This document shows, in pieces, positions 1-9,833 of a stretch of DNA of 64,000 nucleotides (position 1 is its first letter; each line of letters begins with the position of its first letter). A model generated the notes under the pieces. It was given only the letters and a program-made list of their open reading frames with translations. It was not told the DNA's origin and made no database searches. The translations under genes and the position numbers were made by a program. This DNA comes from an uncultured Cocleimonas sp. (GTDB taxonomy: Bacteria; Pseudomonadota; Gammaproteobacteria; Thiotrichales; Thiotrichaceae). The stretch lies in the NCBI RefSeq assembly GCF_947495625.1, contig NZ_CANLZW010000004.1, positions 1-64,000 on the forward strand, written 5' to 3'.

Positions 1-54
1 CCAGATCCTCCCAGACATAAGAAAAGCGAGCCTCAGATGAAGTTCGCTTTCTAA
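1..54 (+). CDS. Possible C-terminal tail of a gene entering from the left
   Basis: The first frame is open from base 1 to a TAA at 52-54 and would encode an 18-residue basic tail ending in KFAF. The opposite strand is also open here for about 40 codons but has no usable start before a TGA near 130, so the plus-strand reading is slightly preferred. No family can be named from so short a piece. Confidence 0.2.
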   Translation, partial: PDPPRHKKSEPQMKFAF

Positions 55-133
55 TGGTAAACTGTGGGACAGTAGTGCCTAGCTCTGCATAAATTTTATT
101 TACGTTTTTAAAAACATAAACGAAATATCACTT

Positions 134-149
134 AAAGTAGGGGGGTGAC
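134..149 (+). repeat. G6-motif repeat copy 1, exact
   Basis: This is an exact copy of AAAGTAGGGGGGTGAC. It is a single copy in the gap before the XpaC-like gene, 83 bases upstream of its ATG and about 80 bases after the stop of the possible left-edge gene. No complementary arm lies nearby. Confidence 0.85.
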
Positions 150-232
150 TTTAGTTTTAATCCCTCCCTGCTATATGGCAATTGATAAATGCAGAACATT
201 GATACTGAGCAATTTAACCTTATACTACTGAT

Positions 233-835
233 ATGTTTCGATTTACACTTTTCCCTATTCTAATCATATTCGGCACCTTGTTGTTTGGATTAGTCTCCTA
301 TTTCATTTATCGAAAAATAAAAAATATAATTCGCTCCGCCTATGAGAAAAGTGCTGCGCTCGCTGCAGAGAAACAGCAACAATGGAAAGATAAAGAAAAT
401 AAAAAGCACTTTCCCTACATGTTGCAAAAGGGCTTTGAAACCTATGACAATATTAGTCAGACAGCTGACAAACTACCCAGAGAATGGTCATTACAGTTAC
501 AACCATTAACCACACAAACGAAACAAATCTTAGATGAATTGGCTTTTAAAGTAGCCTCAATCAATGAAGATAAAAAGAACGCAAACGATAAAAAAGACTA
601 TGTGATTAATAGCATGCGCACCTTCTTTATACATACACTTGATGCGTTGCAGCAGTTTGTTGAAAAAATTTCTCAGGACGCGAATCACATGTCGGTTGAA
701 CAAAAGTCCAAAGCCGAAGAGAACATTCAGGTATTGATGGCAGATTTAGCACATCACCAAACGATTCTTGATAATAAAAGAAAATTTGATTTTGATGTGC
801 TGATGGATGTAATCAAAGCTCGATTAAAAACCTGA
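233..835 (+). CDS. Membrane-anchored coiled-coil protein, possibly XpaC-like
   Basis: A 200-residue protein. Residues 3-26 form one strong N-terminal transmembrane segment, followed by a Lys/Arg-rich stretch and a long, charged, helical cytoplasmic domain rich in Gln, Lys and Glu. The layout and the central HFPYMLQKGFETYDNI stretch recall the XpaC family (5-bromo-4-chloroindolyl phosphate hydrolysis proteins, often found with TelA), but I see no diagnostic catalytic motif, so this is a weak family guess. No TelA gene is adjacent. The 3' end overlaps the convergent DUF4184 gene by 12 bases. It could equally be an uncharacterised envelope protein. Confidence 0.6.
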   Translation: MFRFTLFPILIIFGTLLFGLVSYFIYRKIKNIIRSAYEKSAALAAEKQQQWKDKENKKHFPYMLQKGFETYDNISQTADKLPREWSLQLQPLTTQTKQILDELAFKVASINEDKKNANDKKDYVINSMRTFFIHTLDALQQFVEKISQDANHMSVEQKSKAEENIQVLMADLAHHQTILDNKRKFDFDVLMDVIKARLKT

Positions 836-1639
836 TCGAATCCGATATTGATAGTACATGCCCATTGTTATGGTACTCGCCAAAAATGCAGCCGCTCCAC
901 CAACAATGGCATATCTCAAAAACACTTGTGCGCCATATAAGCCATACATAACATCCGTCTCGGGCATCTTCATAGCACCTAAAAACAATCCACCCAAAAT
1001 ACTTGAGACAGCAATAAAGACAAAAGCCAGTATGGCTAGGGACTTTGGTGCTCGCCAACCCGGTACACTATTAGTTTTGCAGGCTTGTTTAGATTGATCT
1101 TTATTTCTGTTTAACCATTTCATACCCCAAAACATCAGTAACGCTAATCCAAATAATGAACTGAAATGCTGTAATACCCGGTACGGCATAATGTCATAGC
1201 CATCAACAGAAGTTAATGGCACATCCATCCAGTGAACGAACTGTGGTAATCCCGTATGATGGGTGAAAAAGTCCCAAATAATGTGTGTAAGCGCACCTAG
1301 CACTAGCGAGAACACCAGTATATGACTAGGTATTTCTGGCAACTTCCCCTGAAATAAATTATTTCCAAGATGATTTTGCACTAATTTCGGTAAAACAGAT
1401 GCAATCACGGGTGCCATTAAAAAGTGATACAAGAAATACACGGTTAATCCCATTGGAATACAAAACAGGTATAAACCAATCAAGGAATGACTATCCATGC
1501 GCTGATGAACCAGAAATGGAGTGATATACGCAATATCAGGAGTCATGCTACCAATAATCAATGGAGACATGGCGCCGTACTTGCCCAAATACTTATATAA
1601 GGGGATAACAGCGACAGTATGTGAGACAGTAAATGGCAT
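824..1639 (-). CDS. DUF4184 family integral membrane protein
   Basis: A 271-residue hydrophobic protein with about six predicted membrane segments. The N-terminal MPFTVSHTVAVIPL and the following GSMTPD motif are the hallmark of DUF4184 proteins, which show distant similarity to membrane-bound metal-dependent hydrolases of the YdjM/LexA-regulated type. His and Asp residues recur in SHT, TPD and the THIIWDFFTHHTG stretch and could bind metal, but no activity is established for the family. It converges on the gene at 233-835 and lies upstream of ffs. The start is the ATG giving MPFTVSH, which matches the family's usual N terminus. Confidence 0.75.
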   Translation of the reverse strand: MPFTVSHTVAVIPLYKYLGKYGAMSPLIIGSMTPDIAYITPFLVHQRMDSHSLIGLYLFCIPMGLTVYFLYHFLMAPVIASVLPKLVQNHLGNNLFQGKLPEIPSHILVFSLVLGALTHIIWDFFTHHTGLPQFVHWMDVPLTSVDGYDIMPYRVLQHFSSLFGLALLMFWGMKWLNRNKDQSKQACKTNSVPGWRAPKSLAILAFVFIAVSSILGGLFLGAMKMPETDVMYGLYGAQVFLRYAIVGGAAAFLASTITMGMYYQYRIRSGF

Positions 1640-1766
1640 TTATGCGTTTTTTAGTTATTGAGCTATTGTGAAAAAAGTCATCTTCCCTCATAATTCGCCG
1701 CTCTGCAATATTCACCTGTTTTAACGGTTATATTGTAGGTTAGTTATCTTTCAGTGGAGACTCACA

Positions 1767-1872
1767 TTGGTTCCCTCGCGACGATAAACTGCGAACCCCG
1801 CCAGGCCCGGAAGGGAGCAACGGTAGTAGTGGATTCGGGTGCCGAGGTGTAGCTGGTGTGGGCCTCCTCCAA
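1767..1872 (+). ncRNA. ffs: 4.5S RNA, bacterial signal recognition particle RNA
   Basis: The segment folds as one long hairpin whose outer ends TTGG and CCAA pair. It contains the conserved apical region with CAGGCCCGGAAGGGAGCA, the internal-loop sequences that bind Ffh, and the conserved GTGTAGCTGGTGTGGGCCTCC 3' side. The RNA is the scaffold for Ffh in co-translational targeting to FtsY and SecYEG. Its position directly upstream of dnaX is the common gammaproteobacterial arrangement. A T-rich stretch follows at about 1885-1910. The end points are estimated to within a few bases. Confidence 0.95.
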
Positions 1873-2085
1873 CTAACTTATGTCTCTAGTTTTATTCTTC
1901 TTTTTTACCTCATTTATTTCTTTATCATTATCCCTGATTCGTGTTTCACGATCTTTCCAGCTTATTATTCATTTTAAAGAATTTAGAAAAAATGATTAGC
2001 CATGACTCAGCGTAGTTATCGTTGGAATGCAATGACGTAGCCTGTAGTACGTTATTTTCGTTATCAAAGAATAAAAAAACACGTA

Positions 2086-2101
2086 AAAGTAGGGGGGTGA
2101 C
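2086..2101 (+). repeat. G6-motif repeat copy 2, exact
   Basis: An exact copy of AAAGTAGGGGGGTGAC preceded by one further A. It lies in the ffs-dnaX gap, 64 bases before the dnaX ATG, with the G-rich strand in the same direction as dnaX and no inverted partner. Confidence 0.9.
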
Positions 2102-2164
2102 ATTTTTCATTTGAAATAACTGATTTTACTATTGTTATTCTCCTGATTCATTTATGATTCTTCT

Positions 2165-4183
2165 ATGAGTTATCAAGTCCTAGCAAGAAAATGGCGACCG
2201 CAAAATTTCACTGAAATGGTCGGCCAAGAGCACGTATTACGTGCCTTAATAAATGCCCTGGACAGCGACCGTCTGCATCACGCGTATTTATTCACCGGAA
2301 CTCGCGGTGTCGGCAAAACGACCATCGCCAGAATTCTGGCCAAATGCCTGAATTGTGAAACTGGCGTGACCTCAAAACCCTGTGGTAAATGTAATAGCTG
2401 TCTAGAAATTGCTGCTGGAAGTTTCCTTGATTTGATCGAAGTCGATGCGGCATCACGTACTAAGGTTGAAGACACCCGCGAATTACTCGAAAATGTTCAA
2501 TACGCACCCACCAGAGCCCGTTTCAAAGTTTATCTGATTGACGAGGTTCACATGCTTACCGGTCATAGTTTCAATGCCTTGTTGAAAACGCTGGAAGAAC
2601 CACCGCCACACGTTAAGTTTTTGTTTGCGACAACTGATCCACAAAAATTGCCAGCCACGGTATTATCACGTTGTTTGCAATTTAATCTAAAGCGTATGCC
2701 TTTAGAGAAAATCACTTCACATCTGTCTTATTTATTAGAACAGGAGTCCATTGCTTTCGAAGAGCCTTCGCTTAAGTTATTAGGTAAAGCCGCTGATGGT
2801 AGTATGCGCGATGCCTTGAGCCTGTTAGATCAGTCTATTGCTTATTCTGGTGAAACAGTCACCGAAAAAGCAGTACGCGACATGCTGGGCACGGTTTCTC
2901 ACGAACCTTTGGTGTCGATCCTGGAAACCGTTTCAACAGGTGATGGAGCAACTCTTTTAGGCCAAGTGGATGAATTAGCCTCAATAAGTCCTGACTTCGA
3001 CGCTAGTTGTGATGCTTTAATTTCTGTATTGCATCAAGTCGCTGTGCAACAGGTCGTTCCTGATGCAATTAATGATGAAGAAAGCATTAAAAATCTTGCA
3101 CAGAAATTAAGCAAAGAAGACGTTCAGTTATTTTATCAAATCGCGTTACAGGGAAGAGGTGACTTATCTCTATCTCCTGATCCTAAAAGTGGTTTTGAGA
3201 TGATACTGTTGCGCATGCTATCGTTTAGACCACTGAAAGCCGGTATGCAACTGGATACATCGAAAGCTGAAGCTGCTACTCATATAAGCGTAGATATAGA
3301 CTCGAGCAAAAAAAAAACAGTAAGGAATGACGAAGTTTTAGCAAAAACTGAAATCAATACAAGCACTGATACTAAGTCTACAAAACAAGCTACTGCTTCC
3401 AGTGATGCGGTTGTTAGCAATTCTGATACTCCAGCGAAGCGCATAGAAAGTGCTATGTCTGAACACTCCGCACCTGATAATCTGCCATCGCCACCTATGG
3501 ATGAAGCACCACCCTGGGATATAACACCAGATTACGAAAGCCTCTCTTCTACACCTCCTCTTCATAATAAAAATGCAGTAGCACCACAAATCACTGCTGC
3601 AGAGAAATCGGAAGTAAAAGAAATAACCGCAAATGAGCCCGCTACAAATACACCACCATCTCAAGAGACAAAAGAGCAAGAATCAGAACAACAAACAGAA
3701 CATAGGCCAGAAGAACCACCAGCATTTCAAGCAGAAAAACTCGATCCAGAGATTGTTAAAAACAGACTAAAACTTGCATGGCACGAAGTTGTCCCCAATT
3801 TAGGTTTAAGTGGTAGAGCTGCTGAGCTTATTAAACACTGTCTGTTAGCGCGCCAGGAAGATGGTATTATTGGCTTAACCCTTGATAAGGGTAGTGAAGG
3901 ATTATTAGCAGATAGTATTGAGCAGGAAATCAAAACTGCATTATGTAAATACTTCAATGCAGATTACCGATTAGAGTTAGTAGTTCAAGATACACAAACG
4001 GATGATGTTATCGATTCTGCTAGCAGTGGCAGTGAAACTCCCGCTCAAAGAGCCCAGAGAAAAGTCGATGAAACTCAACAGCAGGCTGAAGTGAATATAC
4101 AGTCAGACCCTTTTGTAATTGAGCTTCAAAACAGATTTAATGCACAAATAGTGCCTGGTTCAATAGAACCCAAATCACAGTAA
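2165..4183 (+). CDS. dnaX: DNA polymerase III subunit tau (and probably gamma)
   Basis: Clamp-loader ATPase of the replicative polymerase. The 672-residue product has Walker A GTRGVGKT at residues 45-52, zinc-module cysteines at 64, 73, 76 and 79, and the DEVH Walker B at about 126-129. Domain III follows, then a long acidic Pro/Ser/Thr-rich linker (about 370-550) and a C-terminal tau domain. A run of ten A residues (3308-3317) encodes Lys382-384; a -1 slip there reaches TGA after four codons and would make a 388-residue gamma-like protein. It heads dnaX-ybaB-recR, the usual order in gammaproteobacteria. Confidence 0.97.
   Translation: MSYQVLARKWRPQNFTEMVGQEHVLRALINALDSDRLHHAYLFTGTRGVGKTTIARILAKCLNCETGVTSKPCGKCNSCLEIAAGSFLDLIEVDAASRTKVEDTRELLENVQYAPTRARFKVYLIDEVHMLTGHSFNALLKTLEEPPPHVKFLFATTDPQKLPATVLSRCLQFNLKRMPLEKITSHLSYLLEQESIAFEEPSLKLLGKAADGSMRDALSLLDQSIAYSGETVTEKAVRDMLGTVSHEPLVSILETVSTGDGATLLGQVDELASISPDFDASCDALISVLHQVAVQQVVPDAINDEESIKNLAQKLSKEDVQLFYQIALQGRGDLSLSPDPKSGFEMILLRMLSFRPLKAGMQLDTSKAEAATHISVDIDSSKKKTVRNDEVLAKTEINTSTDTKSTKQATASSDAVVSNSDTPAKRIESAMSEHSAPDNLPSPPMDEAPPWDITPDYESLSSTPPLHNKNAVAPQITAAEKSEVKEITANEPATNTPPSQETKEQESEQQTEHRPEEPPAFQAEKLDPEIVKNRLKLAWHEVVPNLGLSGRAAELIKHCLLARQEDGIIGLTLDKGSEGLLADSIEQEIKTALCKYFNADYRLELVVQDTQTDDVIDSASSGSETPAQRAQRKVDETQQQAEVNIQSDPFVIELQNRFNAQIVPGSIEPKSQ
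3308..3330 (+). promoter_or_regulatory. Candidate dnaX frameshift or transcript-slippage site
   Basis: Ten consecutive A residues (3308-3317) fill three in-frame AAA codons and the first base of the next. In the -1 frame the reading is Asn-Ser-Lys-Glu then TGA at 3328-3330; in the +1 frame TAA comes after one codon. The site lies just after domain III, where bacterial dnaX genes make the short gamma form (by ribosomal frameshift in E. coli, by transcript slippage in Thermus). Use of this site is inferred. Confidence 0.65.
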
Positions 4184-4229
4184 CAACCTAGTATTTAGTA
4201 TTTAAATTTAGCAAATAGAGGATATAACA

Positions 4230-4562
4230 ATGTTTAAAGGCGGCGGACTTGGCGGAATGATGAAGCAAGCGCAAAAAATGCAGGAAGATATGCAAAAAGC
4301 GCAGGCAGAAATAGCTGCAATGGAAGTTACAGGTGAATCTGGTGGAGGTCTGGTTTCTGTCACTATCAATGGTGCACACGAATGTAAGCGTGTAAATATT
4401 GATGGCAGTCTTCTAGCAGATGATGATAAAGAAATGATCGAAGATCTCGTTGCAGCTGCATTCAACGATGCTTCACACAAAATGGCTGAGACAAGTAAGA
4501 GTAAGATGTCTGGCATTACAGAAGGCATGAATTTACCACCTGGAATGAAGCTACCGTTCTAA
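4230..4562 (+). CDS. ybaB: YbaB/EbfC family nucleoid-associated protein
   Basis: A 110-residue DNA-binding protein with the family's usual size. The N-terminal Met-rich, Lys/Gln-rich helix (about 10-35) precedes the beta-sheet core [19 protein letters not shown] and the conserved C-terminal PPGMKLPF-type ending. YbaB proteins are dimers that bind DNA and are nearly always encoded between dnaX and recR, as here. An AGAGGA ribosome-binding site lies about 8 bases before the ATG. It sits 46 bases after dnaX and is presumably cotranscribed. Confidence 0.95.
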   Translation: MFKGGGLGGMMKQAQKMQEDMQKAQAEIAAMEVTGESGGGLVSVTINGAHECKRVNIDGSLLADDDKEMIEDLVAAAFNDASHKMAETSKSKMSGITEGMNLPPGMKLPF

Positions 4563-4633
4563 GCTCTAGGTATTAAATTAATAGTATTCTTAATTCAGTA
4601 AACCTTTTCTAATCTATAACCACAGTAACCCCT

Positions 4634-5236
4634 ATGTCAGATTCTGAGTCAGCTTTGCTGAATGAGCTCGTTGTAGCGTTTAAATGTTTACCCAGTGTGG
4701 GCGCACGAACCGCGCAACGCATGGCATTTCACCTGCTCGAACATGATCGGGAAAATGGGCTTAGACTGGCAGCAGCAATGCAAAACGCGATTGAAAATAT
4801 TGGGCATTGCTCTTTATGTCGAACATTGACCGAGCATGCTGTGTGTAGAATTTGTTCAGATAAATCACGTTCAGTTGAAACACTGTGTGTGGTTGAAAAT
4901 CCATCCGACGTACTTGCAGTCGAACAAGCGACTGCATATCGTGGCTTTTATTTTGTGTTGATGGGAAAACTATCCCCATTAGATGGCATTGGGCCAGATG
5001 AATTAGGGCTGGATTTATTAGAAAAAAGACTTGAAGATGAACCGATTAAAGAACTGATTTTAGCCACCAATCCTACCGTAGAAGGCGAAGTAACTGCACA
5101 CTATATCAGCGAATTAGCGGCTAAATATAATGTAAATACTACCAGAATCGCTCACGGTGTTCCGGTTGGCGGCGAGTTGGATTATGTCGATAGCAGCACA
5201 CTTTCACATGCCTTTGATGGGCGTAGAAACTATTGA
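4634..5236 (+). CDS. recR: Recombination mediator RecR
   Basis: A 200-residue RecR, the standard family length. It has the N-terminal helix-hairpin-helix ([17 protein letters not shown], residues 19-35), a C4 zinc finger with Cys59, Cys62, Cys71 and Cys74, and the Toprim domain with VVENPSD and the later [12 protein letters not shown]. With RecO and RecF it loads RecA on SSB-coated gaps. It closes the dnaX-ybaB-recR cluster and is followed by a large G6-motif inverted pair that separates it from the convergent malic enzyme gene. Confidence 0.97.
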   Translation: MSDSESALLNELVVAFKCLPSVGARTAQRMAFHLLEHDRENGLRLAAAMQNAIENIGHCSLCRTLTEHAVCRICSDKSRSVETLCVVENPSDVLAVEQATAYRGFYFVLMGKLSPLDGIGPDELGLDLLEKRLEDEPIKELILATNPTVEGEVTAHYISELAAKYNVNTTRIAHGVPVGGELDYVDSSTLSHAFDGRRNY

Positions 5237-5314
5237 TTCAGTTCTTTGTATTAATTATTTCAAAGTAGTTATTACAGTGTAGTTGTTACTGTGTAGCATT
5301 TTAAATAATGCCTT

Positions 5315-5330
5315 AAAGTAGGGGGGTGAC
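5315..5330 (+). repeat. G6-motif repeat copy 3, exact, left arm of a pair
   Basis: An exact AAAGTAGGGGGGTGAC, 78 bases after the recR stop. It pairs with the inverted copy at 5359-5374 across a 28-base loop, giving a long hairpin between the convergent genes recR and the malic enzyme gene, suitable as a terminator for both directions. Confidence 0.9.
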
Positions 5331-5358
5331 TTTACAGACTATTTCTTAGCCTTGTAAT

Positions 5359-5374
5359 GTCACCCCCCTACTTA
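5359..5374 (-). repeat. G6-motif repeat copy 4, right arm of a pair
   Basis: A 15/16 match to the motif on the minus strand, forming the second arm of the hairpin with 5315-5330. It lies 28 bases beyond the stop codon of the malic enzyme gene. Confidence 0.9.
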
Positions 5375-5402
5375 TAAGCACTTTTCTATCTGCTAGAACA
5401 AA

Positions 5403-7148
5403 CTAAGATTCGTATTTCTCAGCAGCGACAAACGGTAAATACTCTGGTTTCCAGGAGTTTTCTGCAATTTTCTCTATATAGTTTTCAAACGTAATTTCTT
5501 TATTATGTACCAAACCTTGATCAAGCATTAATCGCATTACACGTTCTGTAATATCCTGACTTACCGCCTGTAACTCTGCAATTGGTGGGTAGATTCTGCC
5601 GGCTTCCAAATGGTGCTTGCTGGTGTAGTTAGCCAACGCATGCGCTGATTCAATGATCATACCTTCGGTGATTTCTTCACACTCACCCAGCGAACAGGCA
5701 AAACCTAATCCAGGGAAAATAAAGGCATTATTACCTTGCCCGATAATGTGTGTTTTACCACGGCTATCAACATCCGGAAAAGGACTACCAGAGGCAATAA
5801 TTGGATAAGCATCAGCGCCAGTATTAATCATTGAGCACCAGTTAAAGATATCTTCGGGTACTGCTTCTACATTAGACGTAGGGTTAGACAATGGGAAAAT
5901 AATTGGGTTTTTATTGTATTCTGCAACCGCTTGAATCACACGTTCTGTAAACAAACCAGCTACGCCAGTAAGACCTAACATAGCTGTTGGTTTTACATTA
6001 TGAATGACTTCAAGCAGCGAAGGAATTTCACCTTTAGTATCCCAGTCTGCGCAATTTTCAGGTGATTGCATGATAGGTTTTTTGTATTCATCAGGACTGA
6101 TGCCTTCAATGACTAAACCGAACTCATCAACAATAAACATTTGGCTACGTGCTTGTTCACGACTTAAACCTTCGTGGACCAAGCCATCCTGAATGACTTT
6201 TGATACGCCCACACCACCAGCGCCTGCACCAACTACCACAATACGTTGTTGCGATAGTGTTTCACCTTTTAATTTACAGGCATTTAACAATCCTGCGAGT
6301 ACCACAGCGCCAGTGCCTTGAATATCATCATTGAAACTTGGGATCTGTTTACGGTAACGCTCTAGTACGGCAAAGGCTGTATCTTTGGCAAAGTCTTCCC
6401 ATTGAATAATCGCTTTAGGCCAGCGTTTATGGACTGCTGCAACAAAGCTATCTAGCAAATCGTAATAGGCCTTACCGGTGAGACGTTTATCACGCACTCC
6501 AAGATAACCCGGGTCTTCGGTTAAGTCTGTTCTGTCAGTTCCAACATCCAAATCCACCGGTAATGCATTGAATGGACTGAGTCCACCACCAGCAGTGTAA
6601 AGCGCCATTTTACCGATACAAATGGCAAGTCCGCCATGACCCTGATCGCCAATACCAAGAATAGCAGATGAATCAGTCGCAACAATCATGCGTACATCAT
6701 TCCACGGATAGTTATTAACGATTTGATCGGCACGCGAAATATTTTCTGCAGTGAAGGTTAGACCACGAGGAGAACGATACATGGAGCTATATTTTTGTAC
6801 GGCCTTACCCACAGTTGGGGTATAAATGATCGGCATCATTTCTTCTAAATGTTCAGAAATCAGTGCGTAATACAACACTTCATTACGTTCTTGTACTGCT
6901 CGTAAGAATTGATATTTAGATAAGTCATCAGGCTGTTCAGTAAAGCCGTTATGCAATCGTGTTACTTGATGTTCTAAGGTTAGAACAACAGGAGGAAGTA
7001 GACCTTCCAGGCCCAATTCGATTCTTTCTTCATGAGAAAATGCGGTGCCTTTGTTTAGCGCTGTTAAACGTAAGACTTCAATGCCGCGGGAATATACTTC
7101 TAGGTATTTCTCTCCATTCTTCGACTTTGCATCAAAGAATGGAGACAA
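5403..7148 (-). CDS. maeA: NAD-dependent malic enzyme (oxaloacetate-decarboxylating)
   Basis: Converts malate to pyruvate and CO2 with NAD. The 581-residue length fits the large prokaryotic/eukaryotic-type malic enzyme (MaeA/SfcA) class. Family motifs are present: the N-terminal IIYTPTVGKA region, the Rossmann stretch VVVGAGAGGVGVSKV near residue 305, FPLSNPTSNVEA, and the ASGSPFPDV segment with the GQGNNAFIFPG motif. It lies next to malate synthase G on the same strand (gap about 180 bases), suggesting joint use of malate. The G6-motif hairpin lies 28 bases past its stop. NAD preference is from family, not shown directly. Confidence 0.95.
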   Translation of the reverse strand: MSPFFDAKSKNGEKYLEVYSRGIEVLRLTALNKGTAFSHEERIELGLEGLLPPVVLTLEHQVTRLHNGFTEQPDDLSKYQFLRAVQERNEVLYYALISEHLEEMMPIIYTPTVGKAVQKYSSMYRSPRGLTFTAENISRADQIVNNYPWNDVRMIVATDSSAILGIGDQGHGGLAICIGKMALYTAGGGLSPFNALPVDLDVGTDRTDLTEDPGYLGVRDKRLTGKAYYDLLDSFVAAVHKRWPKAIIQWEDFAKDTAFAVLERYRKQIPSFNDDIQGTGAVVLAGLLNACKLKGETLSQQRIVVVGAGAGGVGVSKVIQDGLVHEGLSREQARSQMFIVDEFGLVIEGISPDEYKKPIMQSPENCADWDTKGEIPSLLEVIHNVKPTAMLGLTGVAGLFTERVIQAVAEYNKNPIIFPLSNPTSNVEAVPEDIFNWCSMINTGADAYPIIASGSPFPDVDSRGKTHIIGQGNNAFIFPGLGFACSLGECEEITEGMIIESAHALANYTSKHHLEAGRIYPPIAELQAVSQDITERVMRLMLDQGLVHNKEITFENYIEKIAENSWKPEYLPFVAAEKYES

Positions 7149-7328
7149 AGGTAACTGCGTGTTAATAACTCACCTCTTATCTGGTTAAATAATTTGCTTA
7201 AATTACTGGTTTGAAAAAACAGGTCTATATAAAAATATTATAGTAGACCAAATTTAAGCAGGTGTTATTTATTAACAATAAAATTCATAATTATTTAATA
7301 AGAAAACGATTCATTATTAATTAGAATT

Positions 7329-9512
7329 TTATGCAGATTTTTTTACTTTTCTATAGTGGTGTAATAGAGGCTCAGTGTAACCATTTGGCTGTTCTGCACC
7401 TTTTATTGCCAAATCAAGCGCTGCCTGAAAAGCAATATCATTAAAATCAGGAGCCATTGGCGTATAGAACGGATCATTCGCATTCTGCTCATCAACCAAA
7501 ACTGCCATCTTCTTAAAGGCATCGGTAATTTGTGCTTCAGTACAAAGACCGTGATGCAACCAGTTTGCGATAATCTGACTAGAGATTCTCAATGTTGCTC
7601 TATCTTCCATCAAGCCAACATTACGCGTATCAGGAACCTTAGAACAACCAACGCCTTGATCAATCCAGCGAACCACATAACCCAACATACTCTGAGCATT
7701 ATCTTCCAGTTCTTCGATGAGTTTTTCACGACTAAGAACATATGATGAAGGCGTTAATGGAATAGTAAGAATAGCATCCAGACTGGCATTTTCGCGGCTC
7801 GCTAACTGCTCTTGTACTTCATCAACATTAACATAATGATAATGCATTGCGTGTAAAGTCGCCGCAGTAGGAGAAGGTACCCAGGCGCAATTTGCACCCG
7901 CTAATGGATGTTGGATTTTTTGCTCTAGCATATCCGCCATTAGGTCCGGCATTGCCCACATACCTTTACCGATCTGCGCTTTACCGCGTAAACCACACTC
8001 AAGACCGATGTCTACATTCCAGTCTTCATAAGCTGCAATCCATGGCTCGCCTTTAAGTTCTGCTTTAGGTAAAAATGATCCCGCTTCCATACTGGTGTGA
8101 ATTTCATCACCGGTGCGATCGAGGAAACCAGTATTGATAAAGATTAAACGATCACGTGCTTCATAAATACAGGCTTTTAGATTGACCGTAGTGCGTCTTT
8201 CTTCATCCATGATCCCAACTTTCATGGTGTTTTTAGGTAAACCTACGGCTTTTTCAATCGCTGTAAACAAATCAACCGTTAAACGCACTTCTTCAGGACC
8301 GTGCATTTTAGGTTTAACGATATACAGACTGTTGGTTTTAGAGTTTTTAAATTGGCTGTCACCTTTTATATCGTGGATATAAATTAGCGCAGTCATTAAA
8401 CCGTCCAAAATACCTTCTGGTACTTCTTCGCCATTAAGTAAGACGCTATCTGTGGTCATCAGATGACCTACGTTTCTTACTAGTAAAACACTACGACCCG
8501 ATAAGCTAAATGATTCACCAGTAGGGCTGGTGTATTCACGGTCAGGATTTAGTTTACGGCTAAGCGTTTTACCGTTCTTTTCGAATTTTTCTTCCAAGGT
8601 GCCTTTCATAAGACCAAGCCAGTTTCTGTAAACTAATGCTTTATCTTCGGCATCTACCGCTGCTACTGAATCTTCACAATCCTGGATAGCGGTTAACGCT
8701 GCTTCCATGATGACGTCTTTAATACCAGATGTTGATGATTCACCAATGACTGAAGTCGGGTCTATTTGAATCTCAATGTGTAAACCGTTGTTAACAAATA
8801 ACAGCGTCGAAGTAGTTTCTTGTTCAGTTGAACCAACAAATGCATCTGCATTTTGTAGTTCGGCTATGTGGCCATTGTTAAGATAGATTTGAAGATTTTT
8901 GTGACCTTCTTTGCCATCAATGTTCGTTAGGCTGTAAGCTGATACTTCACTGTGACTACCCGTTGTAAGAGGCAATGCCTTATCAAGAAAAACATTGGCT
9001 AGTTCTATAACTTTCTTGCCGCGTTCTGGATTGTACTCAGAACCTTTAGCCAGTGAGCCTTCATCTGGAATGATATCTGTTCCGTAGAATGCATCAAAAA
9101 GACTTCCCCATCGAGCATTTGCTGCATTCAATGAGAAACGTGCATTGTTGATAGGCACAACTAACTGCGGACCGGCAATCGTTGCAATTTCAGGGTCTAC
9201 ATTTTCAGTAGTAATACTGAAATCTGGCACTTCATCGACGATATAATTAATATCTTTTAAGAACTGCTTATACTCCTGATGACTAAATTCCTGGCCCTTA
9301 TTCTGTTTGTGCCATGTATCAATCTGCTCCTGGATACTATCGCGTTTAGCCAACAACTCTTTATTTCTTGGGGCGAATTCTTCTAGAACATTTTGCATAC
9401 CTGCCCAGAATTGATCTTCCTCAACACCAGTGCCTGGAAGAACTTCGTTAGTTACCAAATCATAAATAGCTTGGCTTATTTGTAATTTATCTTTCTGTAC
9501 GTTTGATGTCAT
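7329..9512 (-). CDS. glcB: Malate synthase G
   Basis: Condenses glyoxylate with acetyl-CoA to malate. At 727 residues it has the length of the monomeric isoform G (A forms are about 530). Visible family blocks include the [12 protein letters not shown] stretch, the [15 protein letters not shown] active-site segment, the [21 protein letters not shown] stretch, and [15 protein letters not shown]. It is transcribed toward the malic enzyme gene and divergently from aceK. No isocitrate lyase gene is in the window, so the glyoxylate source (glycolate or an aceA elsewhere) is unresolved. Confidence 0.96.
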   Translation of the reverse strand: MTSNVQKDKLQISQAIYDLVTNEVLPGTGVEEDQFWAGMQNVLEEFAPRNKELLAKRDSIQEQIDTWHKQNKGQEFSHQEYKQFLKDINYIVDEVPDFSITTENVDPEIATIAGPQLVVPINNARFSLNAANARWGSLFDAFYGTDIIPDEGSLAKGSEYNPERGKKVIELANVFLDKALPLTTGSHSEVSAYSLTNIDGKEGHKNLQIYLNNGHIAELQNADAFVGSTEQETTSTLLFVNNGLHIEIQIDPTSVIGESSTSGIKDVIMEAALTAIQDCEDSVAAVDAEDKALVYRNWLGLMKGTLEEKFEKNGKTLSRKLNPDREYTSPTGESFSLSGRSVLLVRNVGHLMTTDSVLLNGEEVPEGILDGLMTALIYIHDIKGDSQFKNSKTNSLYIVKPKMHGPEEVRLTVDLFTAIEKAVGLPKNTMKVGIMDEERRTTVNLKACIYEARDRLIFINTGFLDRTGDEIHTSMEAGSFLPKAELKGEPWIAAYEDWNVDIGLECGLRGKAQIGKGMWAMPDLMADMLEQKIQHPLAGANCAWVPSPTAATLHAMHYHYVNVDEVQEQLASRENASLDAILTIPLTPSSYVLSREKLIEELEDNAQSMLGYVVRWIDQGVGCSKVPDTRNVGLMEDRATLRISSQIIANWLHHGLCTEAQITDAFKKMAVLVDEQNANDPFYTPMAPDFNDIAFQAALDLAIKGAEQPNGYTEPLLHHYRKVKKSA

Positions 9513-9726
9513 ATTAATTACTTTTCTGTTAATTTATTATGGGTAATCTAATTAGATAGATATCTGAATCACCTAATAGATTAGCTTATTCAATGCTATG
9601 TGCAAGTAAGATTGAATTAAGTAATCTGGTTTATTAAAGCTATAACAGTGTTCATATGTAATAAGAAATATGTTCCTATTATCAATTAGAGATATAAATA
9701 GCGTAAAAATCGTAAAATATACCCCT

Positions 9727-9742
9727 AAAGTAGGGGGGTGAG
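9727..9742 (+). repeat. G6-motif repeat copy 5, in the glcB-aceK divergent gap
   Basis: A 15/16 match (last base G). It is preceded by CCCCTA, so CCCCTA-AAG-TAGGGG can fold on itself. It lies in the 321-base gap between divergent glcB and aceK, 91 bases before the aceK ATG, a place where a terminator has no obvious use. Nothing else was recognised in that AT-rich gap. Confidence 0.85.
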
Positions 9743-9833
9743 AGATAGAGATATATACAATTATAGTAGAGTCAAAATAGTAATACCAAACTACAGCTAA
9801 AAACATTAATTAAACTGAGCCTTAAGTCACAGC

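Noticed and set aside
1-130. Minus-strand open frame of about 40 codons at the left edge
   Set aside because: No start codon precedes it before an in-frame TGA, and the plus-strand frame also reads open; too short to decide.
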